Positions 10,875 to 22,835 are shown, counted from the stretch's first letter. The stretch is DNA of 64,000 bases from Anniella stebbinsi (GCA_029215795.1 JARDYH010000001.1:116028533-116092532); one strand, 5' to 3'. Notes: a model not told the origin generated them from the sequence alone. Translations and numbers: made by a program.

Positions 10875-11905
10875 AATTCATTCATTCATTCATTCCATTT
10901 CTATACTTCTATACTGAAGCTCTCTGGATGGTTTACAAAAAATAAATAAAAACCAATCAAAATACATTTTACAAAGTGTGAAAAACATTTACATACTAAC
11001 ATATACACACACATATATCTAAAACAATTTTAAACAATCAACAATAACAAAAGACCAGGACCAGATTAAAAGCTCATGATATGCTGCTAAATGCCTGAGA
11101 GAAGGCTCTTAACAATGTTGGTGTCAGGCAGGCCTCATCAGGGAGATCATTCCACAACTGGGGGCACTACCAAGAAGGCCCTCTCTTTTGTTGCTCCTCT
11201 CCAAGCCTCCGCTGGAGGAAAGCACCTGGAGGAGGGCTTAGATGCTGAGCATAGTGTATGGGTAGGTTCATGACAGGATAGGTGCTCCGTTAGTATTGCG
11301 GTCTTGAGCTTTGTAAGGTTTATAGGTTAAACCCAGCACCTTGAATTGGGCTCAGAAACAGACAGGCAACCAGTGTAAGCAGGTAGGATTGATGTTACAT
11401 GCTTGGATCTTCTTGTTCCTGTTATCAATCTGGCTGCCACATTTTGCAGCTTCTGAACTGTCTTCAAAGGCAGCCTGATGCAGCGCACATTGCAGTGATC
11501 TAACTTGGAGGTTACCAGAGCATAAACATCTAAAGCTTGGTTATCCCTGTCCAGATAGCATCATAGCTCAGCCACCAACCAAAGTTGGTAGAAAGCACTC
11601 TGTGCCATTCAGGCCACCTGAGCCTCAAGTGACTAAGTAATGGCTCCCAGAGAACCCCCAAGCTATGAACCTGGCTTTTCAAGGTCAGAGCAACCCTATC
11701 CAGAACAGTTTGAGCACCATCCACTTGTTTGGAAGAACTACCCACTATCAGCATCTCGGTCTGTCTGGATTAAGTTTCAGTTTACTAGCCATTGTTGCAG
11801 CCAGACACTTATCTACAACACCCACATCCTCATCTGATGAAGATGAAAAGGAGAAATAGAGCTGCCTGTCATCAGTAGACTGACATCACTCCAAAAACAC
11901 AATAT
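10875..11905 (-). mobile_element. Old L2 fragment (second hairpin subfamily)
   Basis: Begins with (ATTC)n and the decayed hairpin side GAAGCTCTCTGGATGGTTTAC, then runs antisense through the 3' UTR into coding sequence. The complement still reads like the C-terminal RT region (TTCCACAACTGGGGG, CTGGCTGCCACATTTTG, CTGATGCAGCGCACATTGCAG blocks match the copy at 600-800). Many indels leave no open frame. It belongs to the subfamily ending ACCGCCC...GGGCGGT, like 56362, rather than to that of 156-3844. Confidence 0.85.
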
Positions 11906-12983
11906 TCCTCATGTCGGAATAGTAAAAATTCAAAAACTATGCTAGGTAATGTCGAGTCCAGTAACTAAACTAGTGTTGCCTTCTTTTTTATAGGTTCTTC
12001 TCCTGTAAATACACATTTAGATAATGCTTAGCATGGAGAAATTTAACAATTGAACTTTTTCCTGGGATGGGAATAAGTGGTAGGAAAAGCTTTAATTGCC
12101 TAATTTCTTTGTTGTCTGGCTGATGAGAATGTCACAGGAGCAGAAATAAAGATAGAAATAAAGATGGCTACCTATCTTAGGCACATTTACAGCCCACCAG
12201 GGAGTCATTCCATAACTATTTAATTTTTAATAAGTGTGTTTCAGATTTCAGCCTTACTTAAAGTTAGGCACCATTTGAAATCACTGGAACTTACTTCCAG
12301 TTAAATGGCTTGAGGATTGTGATGTCAAATACTCCAAGGCAGGGAAAGGTGCCTTCAAGGAGTGATCATGGAGATGATGTAATTAGGAGCAATGTTTTCT
12401 AGTTGCACTTGCTAGGAAATATCATCCTATTAAGTGTGTGTGTGTGTGTGTGTGTGTTTCTTATTGTTCCTGTATGTGTGTGTATATGACATCACAATCC
12501 TCAAGCCTTTATTGTTGCTAAACAGAAACCTTGCTTAGTCAAGATTGGGGGTAAATGCAAGCAATCTGTTATGCATTCAGGAAGTGATTCATTTACAAAA
12601 TACAATGTGGTATTGATTTTAAGTGGCCATGCATACAAAGCAGTGATGCCTGATTATCAACATGGGATCTTAATACCAGAGTTGCAACATTCCTAGAGTT
12701 TGAACATAACTTTGTAGGGTGAGGACCTTAGTCTGTTCCTTCCTCTACCAACTGTTTATCTCGTGGCAACATCATAGGGGAGGACCTTAGGCTGCTCCTT
12801 CCTCTACCAACTGTTTATCTCACAGCAACATCATGAGCCTTGTCACTTCAAGAAACAGACTCATTTCAGTCAGCAGTGATACTTGGCATATTGTTGACTA
12901 TCCCTTACACCAGTTTAATCTGGCTAAAAGGAATGCAAGGTTCCTATTTTGTCTGCTCTCCTGCAAAAGCATTAGCTTTTTTC
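11906..12983. other. Unassigned stretch with a (GT)n run and a tandem duplication
   Basis: (GT)n at 12435-12458. A 59-bp unit starting GAGGACCTTAG at 12721 is repeated at 12780 with few changes. No gene or transposon end was recognised. Confidence 0.65.
12721..12838. repeat. Two-copy 59-bp tandem duplication
   Basis: GAGGACCTTAG...CCTCTACCAACTGTTTATCT occurs twice in direct order, at 12721 and 12780, with a few substitutions. Confidence 0.85.
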
Positions 12984-12986
12984 AGT

Positions 12987-13506
12987 GGCTGCATTTGGAA
13001 GACACTTTTGTCAATGGAAGGTTGATGAGTCAACTCACAGTTGGTTTTTTTGGGGGTACTCCCCAACACAACATGTTGCCACGGTTGAAGCACGTGTGAA
13101 GTGGATTCCTACTCAAACTGGTATTTGACTGACAGATCACCCACCCCTCTCCCTGCCCTCCCTCCTCCCGGTACTATCCCAGCAGCCTCTGCGAGTTGTG
13201 TCAGCTGTAGCAGAGCAGCTGGCTCAGTTTTAACAGCTCTTGCCAGTGAACTCTGTAGACAGGTGAAAAAATCAACTCAACAGGTGGAAAACTCCACCAG
13301 TTCAGTTCAAATAACACAAAAACCACTGGTTGAGCGACTAGTCAACTCTGCAACTGGTTGTGTTTCTCGAGTGGTTTTTTTTGGTGAAAAAGTCATCCGT
13401 GGGGTGGTTTTTGCTCGACAGATGACACAAATACCAACCATTGACCATTCAACTGACAGTTGACTACAAAAAACACCAGTGGTTTTTGTGTTGTCTAAAT
13501 GCAGCC
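12987..13506. mobile_element. 520-bp element with 3-bp target duplication (family member C)
   Basis: Flanked by AGT on both sides (12984-12986, 13507-13509). The left end is GGCTGCATTTGGAAGACAC; the right end, in complement, is GGCTGCATTTAGACAACAC. It shares the TACTCCCCAAC block and the GC-rich core (CCAGCAGCCTCTGCGAGTTG) with member B, and both are close to 530 bp, so this looks like the family's full length. No protein is encoded. Confidence 0.83.
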
Positions 13507-13509
13507 AGT

Positions 13510-15510
13510 GTATTTCCCCAATGGCACTGCAAAAGGATACAACCCACTATTTTCCTAGAAGATGGAATGAAGCCTGAGGTAAAATGAAACCCTCTTCCCC
13601 ACGCTCTGCTCCAATAGCTGTAGGTAGGGATGTCATGAAGATTCAGTGACAAGATTGGGTACTCCCAAAAGAGAGTGTTCATATTTGTGAATGTTTCCAA
13701 TCAGGAAACTCATCTCAGTTCTGCAAATGCTGCCACTGTCACCTTTTCCCCTACCCCAAGGCCCAGTAGCTTACCTTGGAGTGTGGGAAAAAAGGCCAGT
13801 GATGGCTATGTTGAGCATTCCCAGGGTCCAGAATCATGGTGGGGAGATGATGCTGTCACATTTCCAGTGGAATTTCTGGGAATGGTAGTCTCAGATCTGC
13901 TTAGGAAAGTTACTTTGCTGGGATTGTGGGAGTGCCTACCACCACATCCTTTCCCTTCCCTTCCTTGACATCAAAATCTCATCTTAAGAAAGGTGTGCAT
14001 CAGAGGTGGGCAATTTGCAAGTGCTTTCAAACCTTCTGTGTGTGCTAGGATCAAGCACTCTAAAGCACGGAGAATTGTTCAATACTTTGGGGGTTGAACA
14101 ATGGGATGATGTGCATCCTTAGGTGTATGTGCAGCTACAGCCAGTGAAAGGGACACATAACAACTCATCTCAGCTGACTGGGACAATAAATTCACTAGAG
14201 ACAGGGAGGTAAATAACCTCTTTTGAATTGACTAGTTCCCATGCCTACCTTGCTTGAGAGTTGCCAGCTGGACTAATACCTGCCTCCATGCTTCCTTCCC
14301 CAATTAGCTGATGCCACTGAGCATGTGTCAACAGTTAATTACTTGTATAGATGCCCCAGATTTTCATGCTCATGTGGTAATTTTGGATATCTGGCAACAC
14401 TGAGATAAAGTGATGAGTGTGGTGTCAATTCGTGTACCTTTGTTGCTTGTTACAGATCTTGCCTAATTGCAAGGGACTGGATTAGATGTCCTCCATTTCA
14501 TGTTATGAATAGATTTGTGAACTTCTTGCAATGTGGTAAGATGAGGTGTTGGTAAACTAATTATTGGAGAGGGTTTTTTCTTCTTCCAATTGGTGGTTAC
14601 TGCTATGTCAGTGTTAAGTGAACAAGTAATGAAATGATAAAGTGAAAAGTGAAAGCAAAGCTCCAGCTACATAATTTTGCACATATGTTTTCTTTTTATA
14701 TCAGCCAGAAGGTGAATCATAGTCATCTAAAGACTGCTCACTATGTTATGAATTAATGAGGTGTGGATATTCTGTAAATCAATACATGTATTTGCTCTCA
14801 CTAGGTAACATTTGTAGCTACATATATTGTTTTGCTGAGTCATATAATTGATATATTCTGTTGTTTTACAAGCCTAGACCTTCTTTCTGTACAAACACAG
14901 ACACAGTATTTCTAATATATATGTACGTGTGCTTCATTTTAATCCTTTGTTTTCAGGAGGCCGACAAGCTTTCTCTGTTCTCTGTGCCTGATATATATGG
15001 CTTCTATGACTTGATGTTTCAACCATTTACATTTACAAAGAGCTCTAGTGACTTGAATCACTCAGATATGATGGGTCACTCATAGTCGTATACAATGTAC
15101 CAATGCTAGCAAAGGAGAGACAAACCATTGTAACAACAATAAATGTTCTGCATCTTTAGTACAATTCTGAAAAGACTACTTCTTTCATAGAGTTGAGTTT
15201 TCTAAAGATTCTATTTTAATTCATGTGAAGGTACCTTGAACACAGGAAGGCCCTGAATGCATCTCTATATTTATGCTCCCCATCTTTGCACAGCTAATGA
15301 AAGCCATTTTTCATTGTACTTGCAATGGGAAGTACAACATTAGTAGAGAGCAATAAGAGAAATTGCAGTGAACAATGTATTCACTTATTGTCTCAGTTAC
15401 TTAAATGCTTAAGTGATGAATCAGTAATGTTTAAATGCTATAAATGTAGTACACATGCATTTTTAGGGGAAAGCTCAATCAGCACACACACACACTGTAT
15501 TATTATTGAC
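13510..15510. other. Unassigned non-coding stretch
   Basis: Ordinary sequence. Frames near 13675-13968 and 14861-15085 show no recognisable domain, and no transposon end was seen. Confidence 0.55.
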
Positions 15511-15519
15511 ATATAAATC

Positions 15520-15865
15520 TCTAAACTACTTAGAACCATTTTACCTGAAAGAACGTCTTCCCCATTGGACCACAATGGTCTTCAGGCTTTGCTGCACATG
15601 CCACATCTTGCAGAGTTCCATCCCATCTGGTGGCAATACGGAAATGGGCCATCTCTGTGGTGCCCTCTCTCAGGAACAACTTCTCACTGATAATCCTGTG
15701 CTTTCAACAATGATAAAAGACTTGCTTTTTCACCCTGGCGTTTCCCAACCATTAAGTTATACTTTTACTTTTAAAGATGTAATCTTTTGTAAAAGATTGT
15801 GAACCGCTTCAGGAATTTTAAATGGGAAGTGGAATATAAAAGTAATGTTCTAAAATACATAAATA
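15520..15865 (+). mobile_element. Possible ancient L2-like 3' end
   Basis: Ends with GTGAACCGCTTCAGGAATTT...GGAAGTGGAATATAAA followed by AATA-rich sequence. This layout matches the L2 tail (GTAAACCGCCC...GGGCGGTATA plus repeat) with both hairpin arms decayed. The upstream 98-codon frame is not clearly RT, so this remains tentative. Confidence 0.35.
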
Positions 15866-15895
15866 ATACAAAAGTAATCTAGCATCTGTTTTTAC

Positions 15896-15970
15896 ATATT
15901 TATTTATTTATTCAACTTTTATCTGCCTTTCCACCAAAAATGGCACTCAAGGTGGCCATTTTTTCTGTTG
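15896..15970 (-). mobile_element. Short L2-like 3' end
   Basis: (ATTT)n then CAACTTTTATCTGCCTTTCC and CTCAAGGTGGCC: the antisense of a decayed L2-type tail and hairpin. Only about 75 bp. Confidence 0.45.
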
Positions 15971-16460
15971 TCCAGCGCCTAATACTTCAAGGATAAACAA
16001 AAAAGGAAATGAGGTACTGATACTATTCATATCTGTAGTTGTCTGTTCATTGCTACAACAAGGAAGCGATCAAGACTAAGTCTTAAGTAGCAGTTTGGTT
16101 GCCTTTAGGCTGGTTGACTCCACTGGTTGACTGAGGCTTTGTCCCTTAAAGGGGCCTGCTTTGTTTCATCGGCCCCAGGATGCAACAACATGCGAGTGGC
16201 TATGGCATGCAAGTGGCCTCATGGCCAGACTCCTCAGAGTCCAAAGATGGCAAGGAAACCTCCTTTGGATGCAAGGGAGCCTACACCCAGGATCTTTCTG
16301 AGGAACTAGGTTGTGGGGAGGTGGAAACCTCGTGTTGCTTTTCCATGCCCGACTCTTCTGAGGATGAGAATTTGGGGTCCTGGTCCATGACAGATACTTG
16401 TAGGCAAACAATATTCTGTAAATCGAAATACTTTTTTACACAAGATTATTAAGTTCTTAG
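15971..16460. other. Unassigned stretch
   Basis: Short frames at 16127-16452 lie on both strands but show no domain. Nothing else was recognised. Confidence 0.5.
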
Positions 16461-16462
16461 GG

Positions 16463-16560
16463 CAGCCTTCCCCTGGTGCCCTCCAGGTGTTGTGGACTAT
16501 AGCTTCCAGCATTCCTGACCATTGGCCAAGCTGGCAGAGACTAACTGGAACTCAATTCCA
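16463..16560. mobile_element. Partial hAT-like foldback element
   Basis: GCAGCCTTCCCCTGGTGCCCTCC...GACCATTGGCCAAGCTGGC matches the left half of the foldback family complete at 25905. The right arm is lost. Confidence 0.55.
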
Positions 16561-16666
16561 TATGGAGGTACGAGGTTACGGAAGGCTCTCTTAGGCCCTG
16601 GAAAAAGGTAGAACCTCACAATTTCCAAGTGGAGCTGTACTATCTCTTTGATCGCTGCACAGGAGG

Positions 16667-16694
16667 GGTGTGTGTGTGTGTGTGTGTGTGTGTG
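16667..16694. repeat. (GT)n microsatellite
   Basis: About 14 GT units, not attached to a recognised element. Confidence 0.95.
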
Positions 16695-16940
16695 TTTCTT
16701 TCTGTCCTCTCTTATTGCCAGGGAAAAATTCTGCAATTTCTTCTTGTAGTTCAATTAAGTGTTTCAATCAGCTATACAATAATGTCTATTAATGAGGGAA
16801 CATTGTAGTTTCAAGAAAAGATTTAAATGACTTATGTCTTCCACCTTTTCACTTTAAATGTTAAACTGGGATTTATTAGTAAAAAGGCTAGAGGAGGAAG
16901 TGGTATTCAGAAGTTCCTTTGAAGCTGTTATGTTCTATGG

Positions 16941-17067
16941 CAGGGATGTGCAACTTGTGGCCCTCCAGATATTTTGGCCTTTAACTCCTATCAGCCCTAG
17001 CCAGCAGGGAAGGATCATGGGAGTTGTAGGCCGAAACATCTAGAAGGCTACCAATCACCCACACCTG
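16941..17067. mobile_element. 127-bp hAT-like foldback element
   Basis: Starts CAGGGATGTGCAAC and ends in CACCCACACCTG, imperfect inverted repeats of the CAGGGGTGGGCAA type. Arms pair over much of the length (GGCCCTCCAGATATTTTGG / CGAAACATCTAGAAGGC). The 8-bp flanks are TTCTATGG and TTTTATGG, 7 of 8 matching, as expected for a hAT insertion. No coding capacity. Confidence 0.78.
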
Positions 17068-17095
17068 TTTTATGGGTTAGATCCACAATGTTGGT

Positions 17096-17374
17096 TAGGG
17101 TGACCATATGGAGAGCAGACAGGGCTCCTATATCCAGGTGTCGTTTGTATGCATGCAGGACCTGGTGAAATCCCCTCTTCAACAGTTAAAGATGCAAGAG
17201 CCCTGTCCTCTTTTGTATCTGGTCAATCTAGTTTAGTTCCTGCAGGTTTAACTGTTGTGATGGAGAGGGGATTTTACCAGGTGCTGCATGCATGCAAATG
17301 ACCCTTGCTGAAATGCCCTCTTTTATTAAACTGAGATATAGGAGCCCTGTCCTCCTTTCCATACGGTCACCCTA
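17096..17374. mobile_element. 279-bp TAGGGTGACC element with perfect 8-bp target duplication
   Basis: Begins TAGGGTGACCATATGGAGAG and ends, in complement, TAGGGTGACCGTATGGAAAG. It is flanked by ATGTTGGT on both sides (17088-17095, 17375-17382). The interior is built from paired segments (GACAGGGCTCCT / GGAGCCCTGTCC; internal CAGTTAAAGATGCA and GTTTAACTGTTGTGATG). Eight-base duplications are typical of hAT transposition, though the TAG start is not the commonest hAT end. No protein is encoded. Confidence 0.88.
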
Positions 17375-17399
17375 ATGTTGGTTATTGCGGTAGGAGAGT

Positions 17400-18590
17400 A
17401 TGAATGTTTGTACATTATTGGATATTCTGTAAGCTATTGAGATACAGTTGTATCCATACTTACGCATGTGCAAGTGGATTTGTGGAACCATATTTCCCCA
17501 CCTCTCCTTCCCATAGCAGCCTCTCCAGCACCTTGAAAATGCTATACATAGGGTTGGAGATGCTGAATGGGGAAGGCTGTGGTGCAGGGGAGAGGGGACA
17601 TTCTTCAAAATTAGGCAGAGGTACTTTCTGTGGGTAGAGGTCTGCTCACAGAAACAGCATTTGCCTGATTTTCAGAGATTCCCCCCATGCTCCTGCTCTA
17701 CAGACTAATTCCTTCAAGCAAGTGAGTTCAAGGGGCTGAAGTTAGGAGGAGGAATCTGCTTCCACCAGCCCATCCTAATCTGGATCCAACCCTATCTCAA
17801 TAACCTACATAATATTCAAGGATTCATGGTCTGCTAGCCTAACCAACATATCCAGGGGAATGTAGAGCTTTGCCAAATTCAGCCTGTCAATTTTGGAAGC
17901 ATTTCTGTTAATTGTAAGGAAACACCATATCAACAGGTAAACTCATTTTGATCAAATCTTGTTGCTGAGTTGTGTTCTCAGTTCTAGGAATCCTGTAGTT
18001 TTGCAGCAAAAAGAAGAAGAAAAAAGGTCAAGCTGTTGTTTATGCAGGAGCAACTCAGGAGAACAGAAGTGTTATGTTGAAGTTAAAGAATTGTATCAAT
18101 CTGTGTACCATTGTTGACTGAGAGATAGGAATTTTCTTTATGCCTAAAAAAGAAGATAGACGATGCTATATCTTATGTTATAGTCCCTTACTTGTGTTTT
18201 TAAAGTTTTTTGTTTTGTTTTAATTAATGTGTGTATGAAAGCAACCAAAAATGTTCAAAATAGTTGGATGGTTAACATCTATTTATTTAATATATTTATA
18301 CATTGCCTTTTTAGTCCTTATAGGTCAGGTGACAAAAATGTATAACAATTACACATGTAAACTGATAAATGTCAACCTAACGTCAGAAATAGACTCTAGA
18401 ACAAGCCTGAACCTCCAGTTTTGAACTGTATGGGGGATGGGGAATTAGCAGGTAAACAAAGATTGGGAATATGCCTTGCAATGATTTGGAGACCTTCTCA
18501 AACTGGCATACTCACACCTAGCTTTGGGGCCATATTACAGCTTTTTAAAGTGCCAGCAAGGAAATGTGGTGTTGGATATTTTTGTTATCC
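17400..18590. other. Unassigned stretch
   Basis: No exon, transposon end or long tandem repeat. The frame at 17404-17637 has no recognisable domain. Confidence 0.55.
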
Positions 18591-18595
18591 CTAGT

Positions 18596-18925
18596 TAGAG
18601 TGACCATATGGAAAGGAGGACAGAGTTCCTGTATTTTTAACAGTTGTAAAAAAGAAAAAAAAGAAAAAAAAGGAATGTCAGCAGGTGTCATTTGTATACA
18701 TGCAGCACCTGGTGAAATTTCCTCTTTATCACAACAGTTAAAGATGCAGGAGAACTTCCTTCTTTTGTATCTGGTCAAGACAGCAGGGCTCCTGCAGCTT
18801 TAACTGTTGTGATGAAGAGGGAATTGTATGCTGTATGCATACAAATGACACCTGCTGGAATTCCCTTTTCTCTACAACTGCTAAAGATACAGGAGACCTG
18901 TCCTCCTTTTCATATGGTCACCCTA
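18596..18925. mobile_element. 330-bp TAGGGTGACC-family element with perfect 8-bp target duplication
   Basis: Flanked by TCCCTAGT on both sides (18588-18595, 18926-18933). The left end is TAGAGTGACCATATGGAAAG; the right, in complement, is TAGGGTGACCATATGAAAAG. It has the same internal organisation as 17096 and 29646 (CAGCACCTGGTGAAATTTCC, CAGTTAAAGATGCAGGA). An A-rich run (about 18650-18672) is an internal expansion. Confidence 0.88.
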
Positions 18926-18980
18926 TCCCTAGTGGGTGTTGCCAAAGGCCTCCTCAAACAAATCTCCTCATCACATCGGA

Positions 18981-19118
18981 CAGTTATGGACAACTTGTGG
19001 CCCTCCAGATGTTCTTGGAATGTAGTTCTGATCATTTATTGGCATTGACTATGCTGGCTAGAGCTGATGGGAATTGCAGTCCAACAACATTTGGAGGGTC
19101 ACAGATTGCCCACCCCTG
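18981..19118. mobile_element. 138-bp hAT-like foldback element
   Basis: Arms CAACTTGTGGCCCTCCAGATG and CATTTGGAGGGTCACAGATTG pair. The right terminus is CCCACCCCTG. The 8-bp flanks ACATCGGA and CCATAGGA agree at 6 of 8 positions. Same family as 16941, an older copy. Confidence 0.72.
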
Positions 19119-19126
19119 CCATAGGA

Positions 19127-19433
19127 ATTCTGTGACATGGAGATGTTCCTGATTTGACAAATACTTTCACTCAATTTGGTGCTACTGTTGCATACCCACT
19201 ATCTCCTTCTGCATGTGGCATCTTCTAATTATATTCAAATGTGTACATTTTGATCTTTGCATATAAGGGAGGTTGCCAGCATGGTGAACACTTCCTATGC
19301 AGCAAGACTTCTGTCAAAACTATTCTTTCTAATTTCCTTGTATGCCTTGATCAGTTCTCATCACAGTTCATTATTTTTATTCTACATAGAAATGGTACGA
19401 AGACATTGGTGCAGCAAACAATGGTGATTTTCT
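19127..19433. other. Unassigned stretch
   Basis: Nothing recognised between the hAT-like elements at 18981 and 19442. Confidence 0.5.
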
Positions 19434-19441
19434 AATATTGG

Positions 19442-19863
19442 TAGGGTGACCAGATTTTGAGGATCAAAATCCCAGACCCCCCCCGCCACCCCACCCGCCC
19501 AAAACAACTCCCCCACCGTGCGCCAGCGCTGCCCCGCCCCGTGCTGCCCCCCTGCCCCCCTGCCTCATGCTGCCACCCGCCCTGCGCCGCCCCCCCCACG
19601 CCGCGCCGCCCCGCCCGCCCCCACGCCGCCCGCCCCCGCGCTCCTTACCAGCTGGGGCGTGCGCTTCCCTCCGTTGCTCGGAATCTACTGAGAAACAGGC
19701 TTCCTGGCCTGTCTCTCAGTAGCGCGCCGAGGGCCATCTGGTCACCCTTTTGGGGGGCTAAATTTCCGGATTTGGCCCCCCAAAACAGTTTTTCCACCCG
19801 GATGCGGATTTGCTCCCCATTTCCCGGGCATGTCCGGACAAATCTGGGCGTCTGGTCACCCTA
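19442..19863. mobile_element. 422-bp hAT-like element with C-rich core and perfect 8-bp target duplication
   Basis: Flanked by AATATTGG on both sides (19434-19441, 19864-19871). Ends are TAGGGTGACCAGATT and, in complement, TAGGGTGACCAGACG. The core at about 19475-19660 is strongly strand-biased, mostly C with G and A interruptions (many CCCGCCC blocks). It shares the terminal decamer with 17096, 18596 and 29646 but not their interiors, so it is a related but separate family. The open frame through the C-rich part (19457-19864) is a compositional artefact. Confidence 0.88.
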
Positions 19864-19871
19864 AATATTGG

Positions 19872-21650
19872 AGCAAAATAATTTTGTATAGTCAGTTGAA
19901 TATAGTGCAGGAGCATATGATGTTCAACCTACATAATCATCTCAGCAATCATATACTTTTATCAACGTCACAACTCTATCTTTGCAGTACTTTACTTAGT
20001 TTTTCCCTCTTTTCATTTCCCTCTTTTCATTCCCAATATCTTTTGTCAGGCTACAGAACTGTCAACAGTGGGACGAAATCAATAATAGTTTGGACAATAT
20101 GAAGTTCTAGCAGGTTGTGGCATGGCTATATTTTAATTCATGCTGCATTATGATGGGCCTTCAACATTTCTGAAAGAGTGGTTAGAACTCCAATAATGCA
20201 TTACGCAGATGAGCTTATTCTCTACTTAAATCTGAATATGCATTGCTAAGGGTTTCTACAATCAGTGCTGCCTTTTTTCTCTTTTTTAAAATCTCCATCC
20301 CTCCTTGTTTTGGAATGAAGCTGGTTTAGCAATAGGCTGTTTCCTGAATAACATTTTGCAGTTAAGCTAGAGAGTATTAAAACCACTCTTCTCAAGAAAT
20401 ACCAGATGAAGAAATAAATGTCCTGGTACTAGCAGCAAACAGTATTCTGGAATGCTTGCTGATAGCTCATATATTATTTAAAATGAGACAACAGTCTTTT
20501 TTTAAAAAGGCATTTCTGTAAGGCATATTTAAATCTTTGAACAAAAGTTGAAAGCACTGCCTTTTCATAGAACTGATTGTATCTGGCTATTCATTTAAAA
20601 TAAGCAATTGTGTGGTGTAGAACATACAAGCAATAGCAATATAAGTTGCATCCAATTTTGCTTCAATGAATATATTATTGCTTTTTTATGTTAACTTTTT
20701 CCCCCAGCAGGCAACAGAATTGTTTATGCTGTCCTAATGCAGCTAAAGCTGAATTTCTAATGAGAATGTGATTCTTAGCACATAACTAGTTTACTTCCCT
20801 CTCAGTTCATTTTTAAAAATATTTTTATCAGCTAAGTTTTTACTGAGTATTCATAGAAATCATGAAACAAGAATAACTTGCAAATCTTTATTATAACTTT
20901 GGGGAAATACCAATGATTTAAAGATGAATAATCTTAATGTGAAATGGTGCTTAACTCTCATGTTGTATAGGTACTTAACTCATGCATTGGTTAGAGCTGA
21001 AACAAAATTCTGCATAAATTCTGCATAAACATAAACAATCAGTAGAATTTCAGAATTGTTAACTTTTTTAATTTCAATTTTTAAAATTTCATTGTTAAAA
21101 TTTCACTTCGAGGAATGCTATAAAAAGTTGAAATGAACTGTAGTTGATTTGTTTTTCAATATAATGTATGGTTTCTTTTATACATTGTTTGTTTTCTAAA
21201 ATCCCTAAATACAACATGCTAATTTTAACAACAACAACAACACCCCAGGAGAATATAGGCTTGAGTTTTTGTCAATCACTTCAAGATAATTTTATCACAT
21301 AATATTTCCCCAAACATTTAATTTTACTTAGATAGGTTCTATCTAGATTCACTGTATATTTTCCAGAGTCTTTATATGTGCAGCCACTGTATCTTGGTTT
21401 CTGACCATTGTGACAGGAAACTTTTATCTGGAACTGAATATGTTGAGATAGAAAATAGATTTGGGAAATTGGCATACCAACCCTACTCCCATGGCTATAA
21501 TGCTGCTTGCATTTTTAAGGGTGGCAACATTTTAAAAAATCACTAAAGGTGCAGTCCTATAGATGTTTAGACAGAAAACACACCTACAATTCAAAGCATT
21601 CCCTAGCCAGCCATGCTGGCTGGGGAATATTGGAAGCTGTAGGACTTTAT
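19872..21650. other. Unassigned AT-rich stretch
   Basis: No exon or transposon end was recognised. Short direct repeats (TTCTGCATAAA twice near 21010; AACAACAACAACAACA near 21230) are simple sequence. Confidence 0.55.
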
Positions 21651-21654
21651 TCTC

Positions 21655-21860
21655 TCTAAACATAAGAGCCATGCTGGGTCAGACCAAGGGTCTACTTGTC
21701 CAGCATTTTGTGCACAAAGTGGCCAACCAGCTGCCTACTGGAAACTCACAATCAGGATATGGGTGCAACAGAACCTCCCTCCCAGTTTCCCCAGCAACTG
21801 GTGTACATAGGCATATTGCCTCTGATACTTGAGGTAGCATATAGCCATCAGGATTGCACC
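21655..21860 (-). mobile_element. CR1-type 3' end fragment
   Basis: Antisense CR1 3' region: GCTGGGTCAGACCAAGGGTC, AGTGGCCAACCAGCTGCC, CCCCAGCAACTGG, CATATTGCCTCTGATACTTG, AGCATATAGCCATCA. It is the uninterrupted counterpart of the copy split at 7935 and shows the empty target site there. Confidence 0.8.
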
Positions 21861-22625
21861 TTTAGTCGTTTAAGAAATGAGAACTTCCTCCCTGGTTTAT
21901 ATGATATCTCTCCCATACCCCCCTTAAACTTTTCTATGGTCCCCTTCAACTAAATATTAAGTTGGAAAATATTCTGATTATTTTAAAGAATATTTAACAA
22001 TTCATTGTGGCACATTTCAAATTTAGAATTGGCTATGCCATTTTGATTGAAACCCCTCTTCTGTTCTGGAAGAATACTTTCTGTTCAAGCCTTTCACAGT
22101 CATTGACTCCGTAGCTTCTGTATTATTCCATTAGAGGAAATCTTTCTCTGTATTGTATTATGCATACAGAGTAGAAGAGATTTAGCAGTTCCCATTTGTA
22201 TTGATGTATGGCCTAGAAGTATGTCACTAAAATTAATTCAAGCATTCAGTTCTAATTCTGCCCCAAAGAACAATGTTAGACTATGAAATACTTTCTAAGA
22301 GAAAGTATTTACATTGGTGGGCAGTGCCTGAGAATATTTACATTCCTTTCTGTTCTTATTACCTCAACACCAATATGGGGAAAATTTCCCTCCAACAAAA
22401 GTAACCTTATAATTTGTAACCAAGTAAATGTATTCTTCTATCCTACCTTATCTGCATCCAGTTTCCCATTCCATATTCATTTCTATATATTGAAGAGTTT
22501 TAGAAGGATGGTCTGCATATGAATGTTACTGGAAGCTCAGTCAAAAATATGTCCTTTCAGGCAAAATACAGATCCCACCATACTTCTGAAAGCAAAATAA
22601 AAAACTTCATCACAGCGCATAGTCC
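21861..22625. other. Unassigned stretch
   Basis: Nothing recognised. Short frames only. Confidence 0.5.
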
Positions 22626-22629
22626 TCTG

Positions 22630-22835
22630 AACATCTTGGGAAGGGCCTTTGGGAAAGCACAGGGTAGAACACATGCTTTGCATGCAGAAGGTCACAGGTT
22701 CAATCCTTGGCATATCCAAGTAGAACTGGGAAAGATTCCTGTTTGAAACTCTGGGATCTGCTGCTAGAGAAGCCAATACTTATCTAGATGGACCTGTGGT
22801 TTGTCTTAGTATAAGGTAGCTTCCTCTGTTGATAT
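22630..22835 (+). mobile_element. tRNA-derived SINE
   Basis: A tRNA-like head (GTAGAACACATGCTTTGCATG, then B-box-like GGTTCAATCC at about 22697) is followed by a body ending TGGTTTGTCTTAGTATAAGG and TAGCTTCCTCTGTTGATATG. Pol III A and B boxes at the head are expected to drive transcription; the A box is degraded here. A second copy of the same SINE lies at 49868/50432. Confidence 0.75.

Noticed and set aside
19457..19864. 135-codon proline-rich frame
   Set aside because: It coincides with the C-rich core of a hAT-like element whose borders are fixed by an 8-bp duplication. The Pro/Ala content is compositional.
22630..22835. Functional tRNA gene
   Set aside because: Only the B box is well preserved. 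The head cannot fold into a cloverleaf with paired acceptor ends, and the body and end match the second copy at 49868/50432, so it is a SINE.
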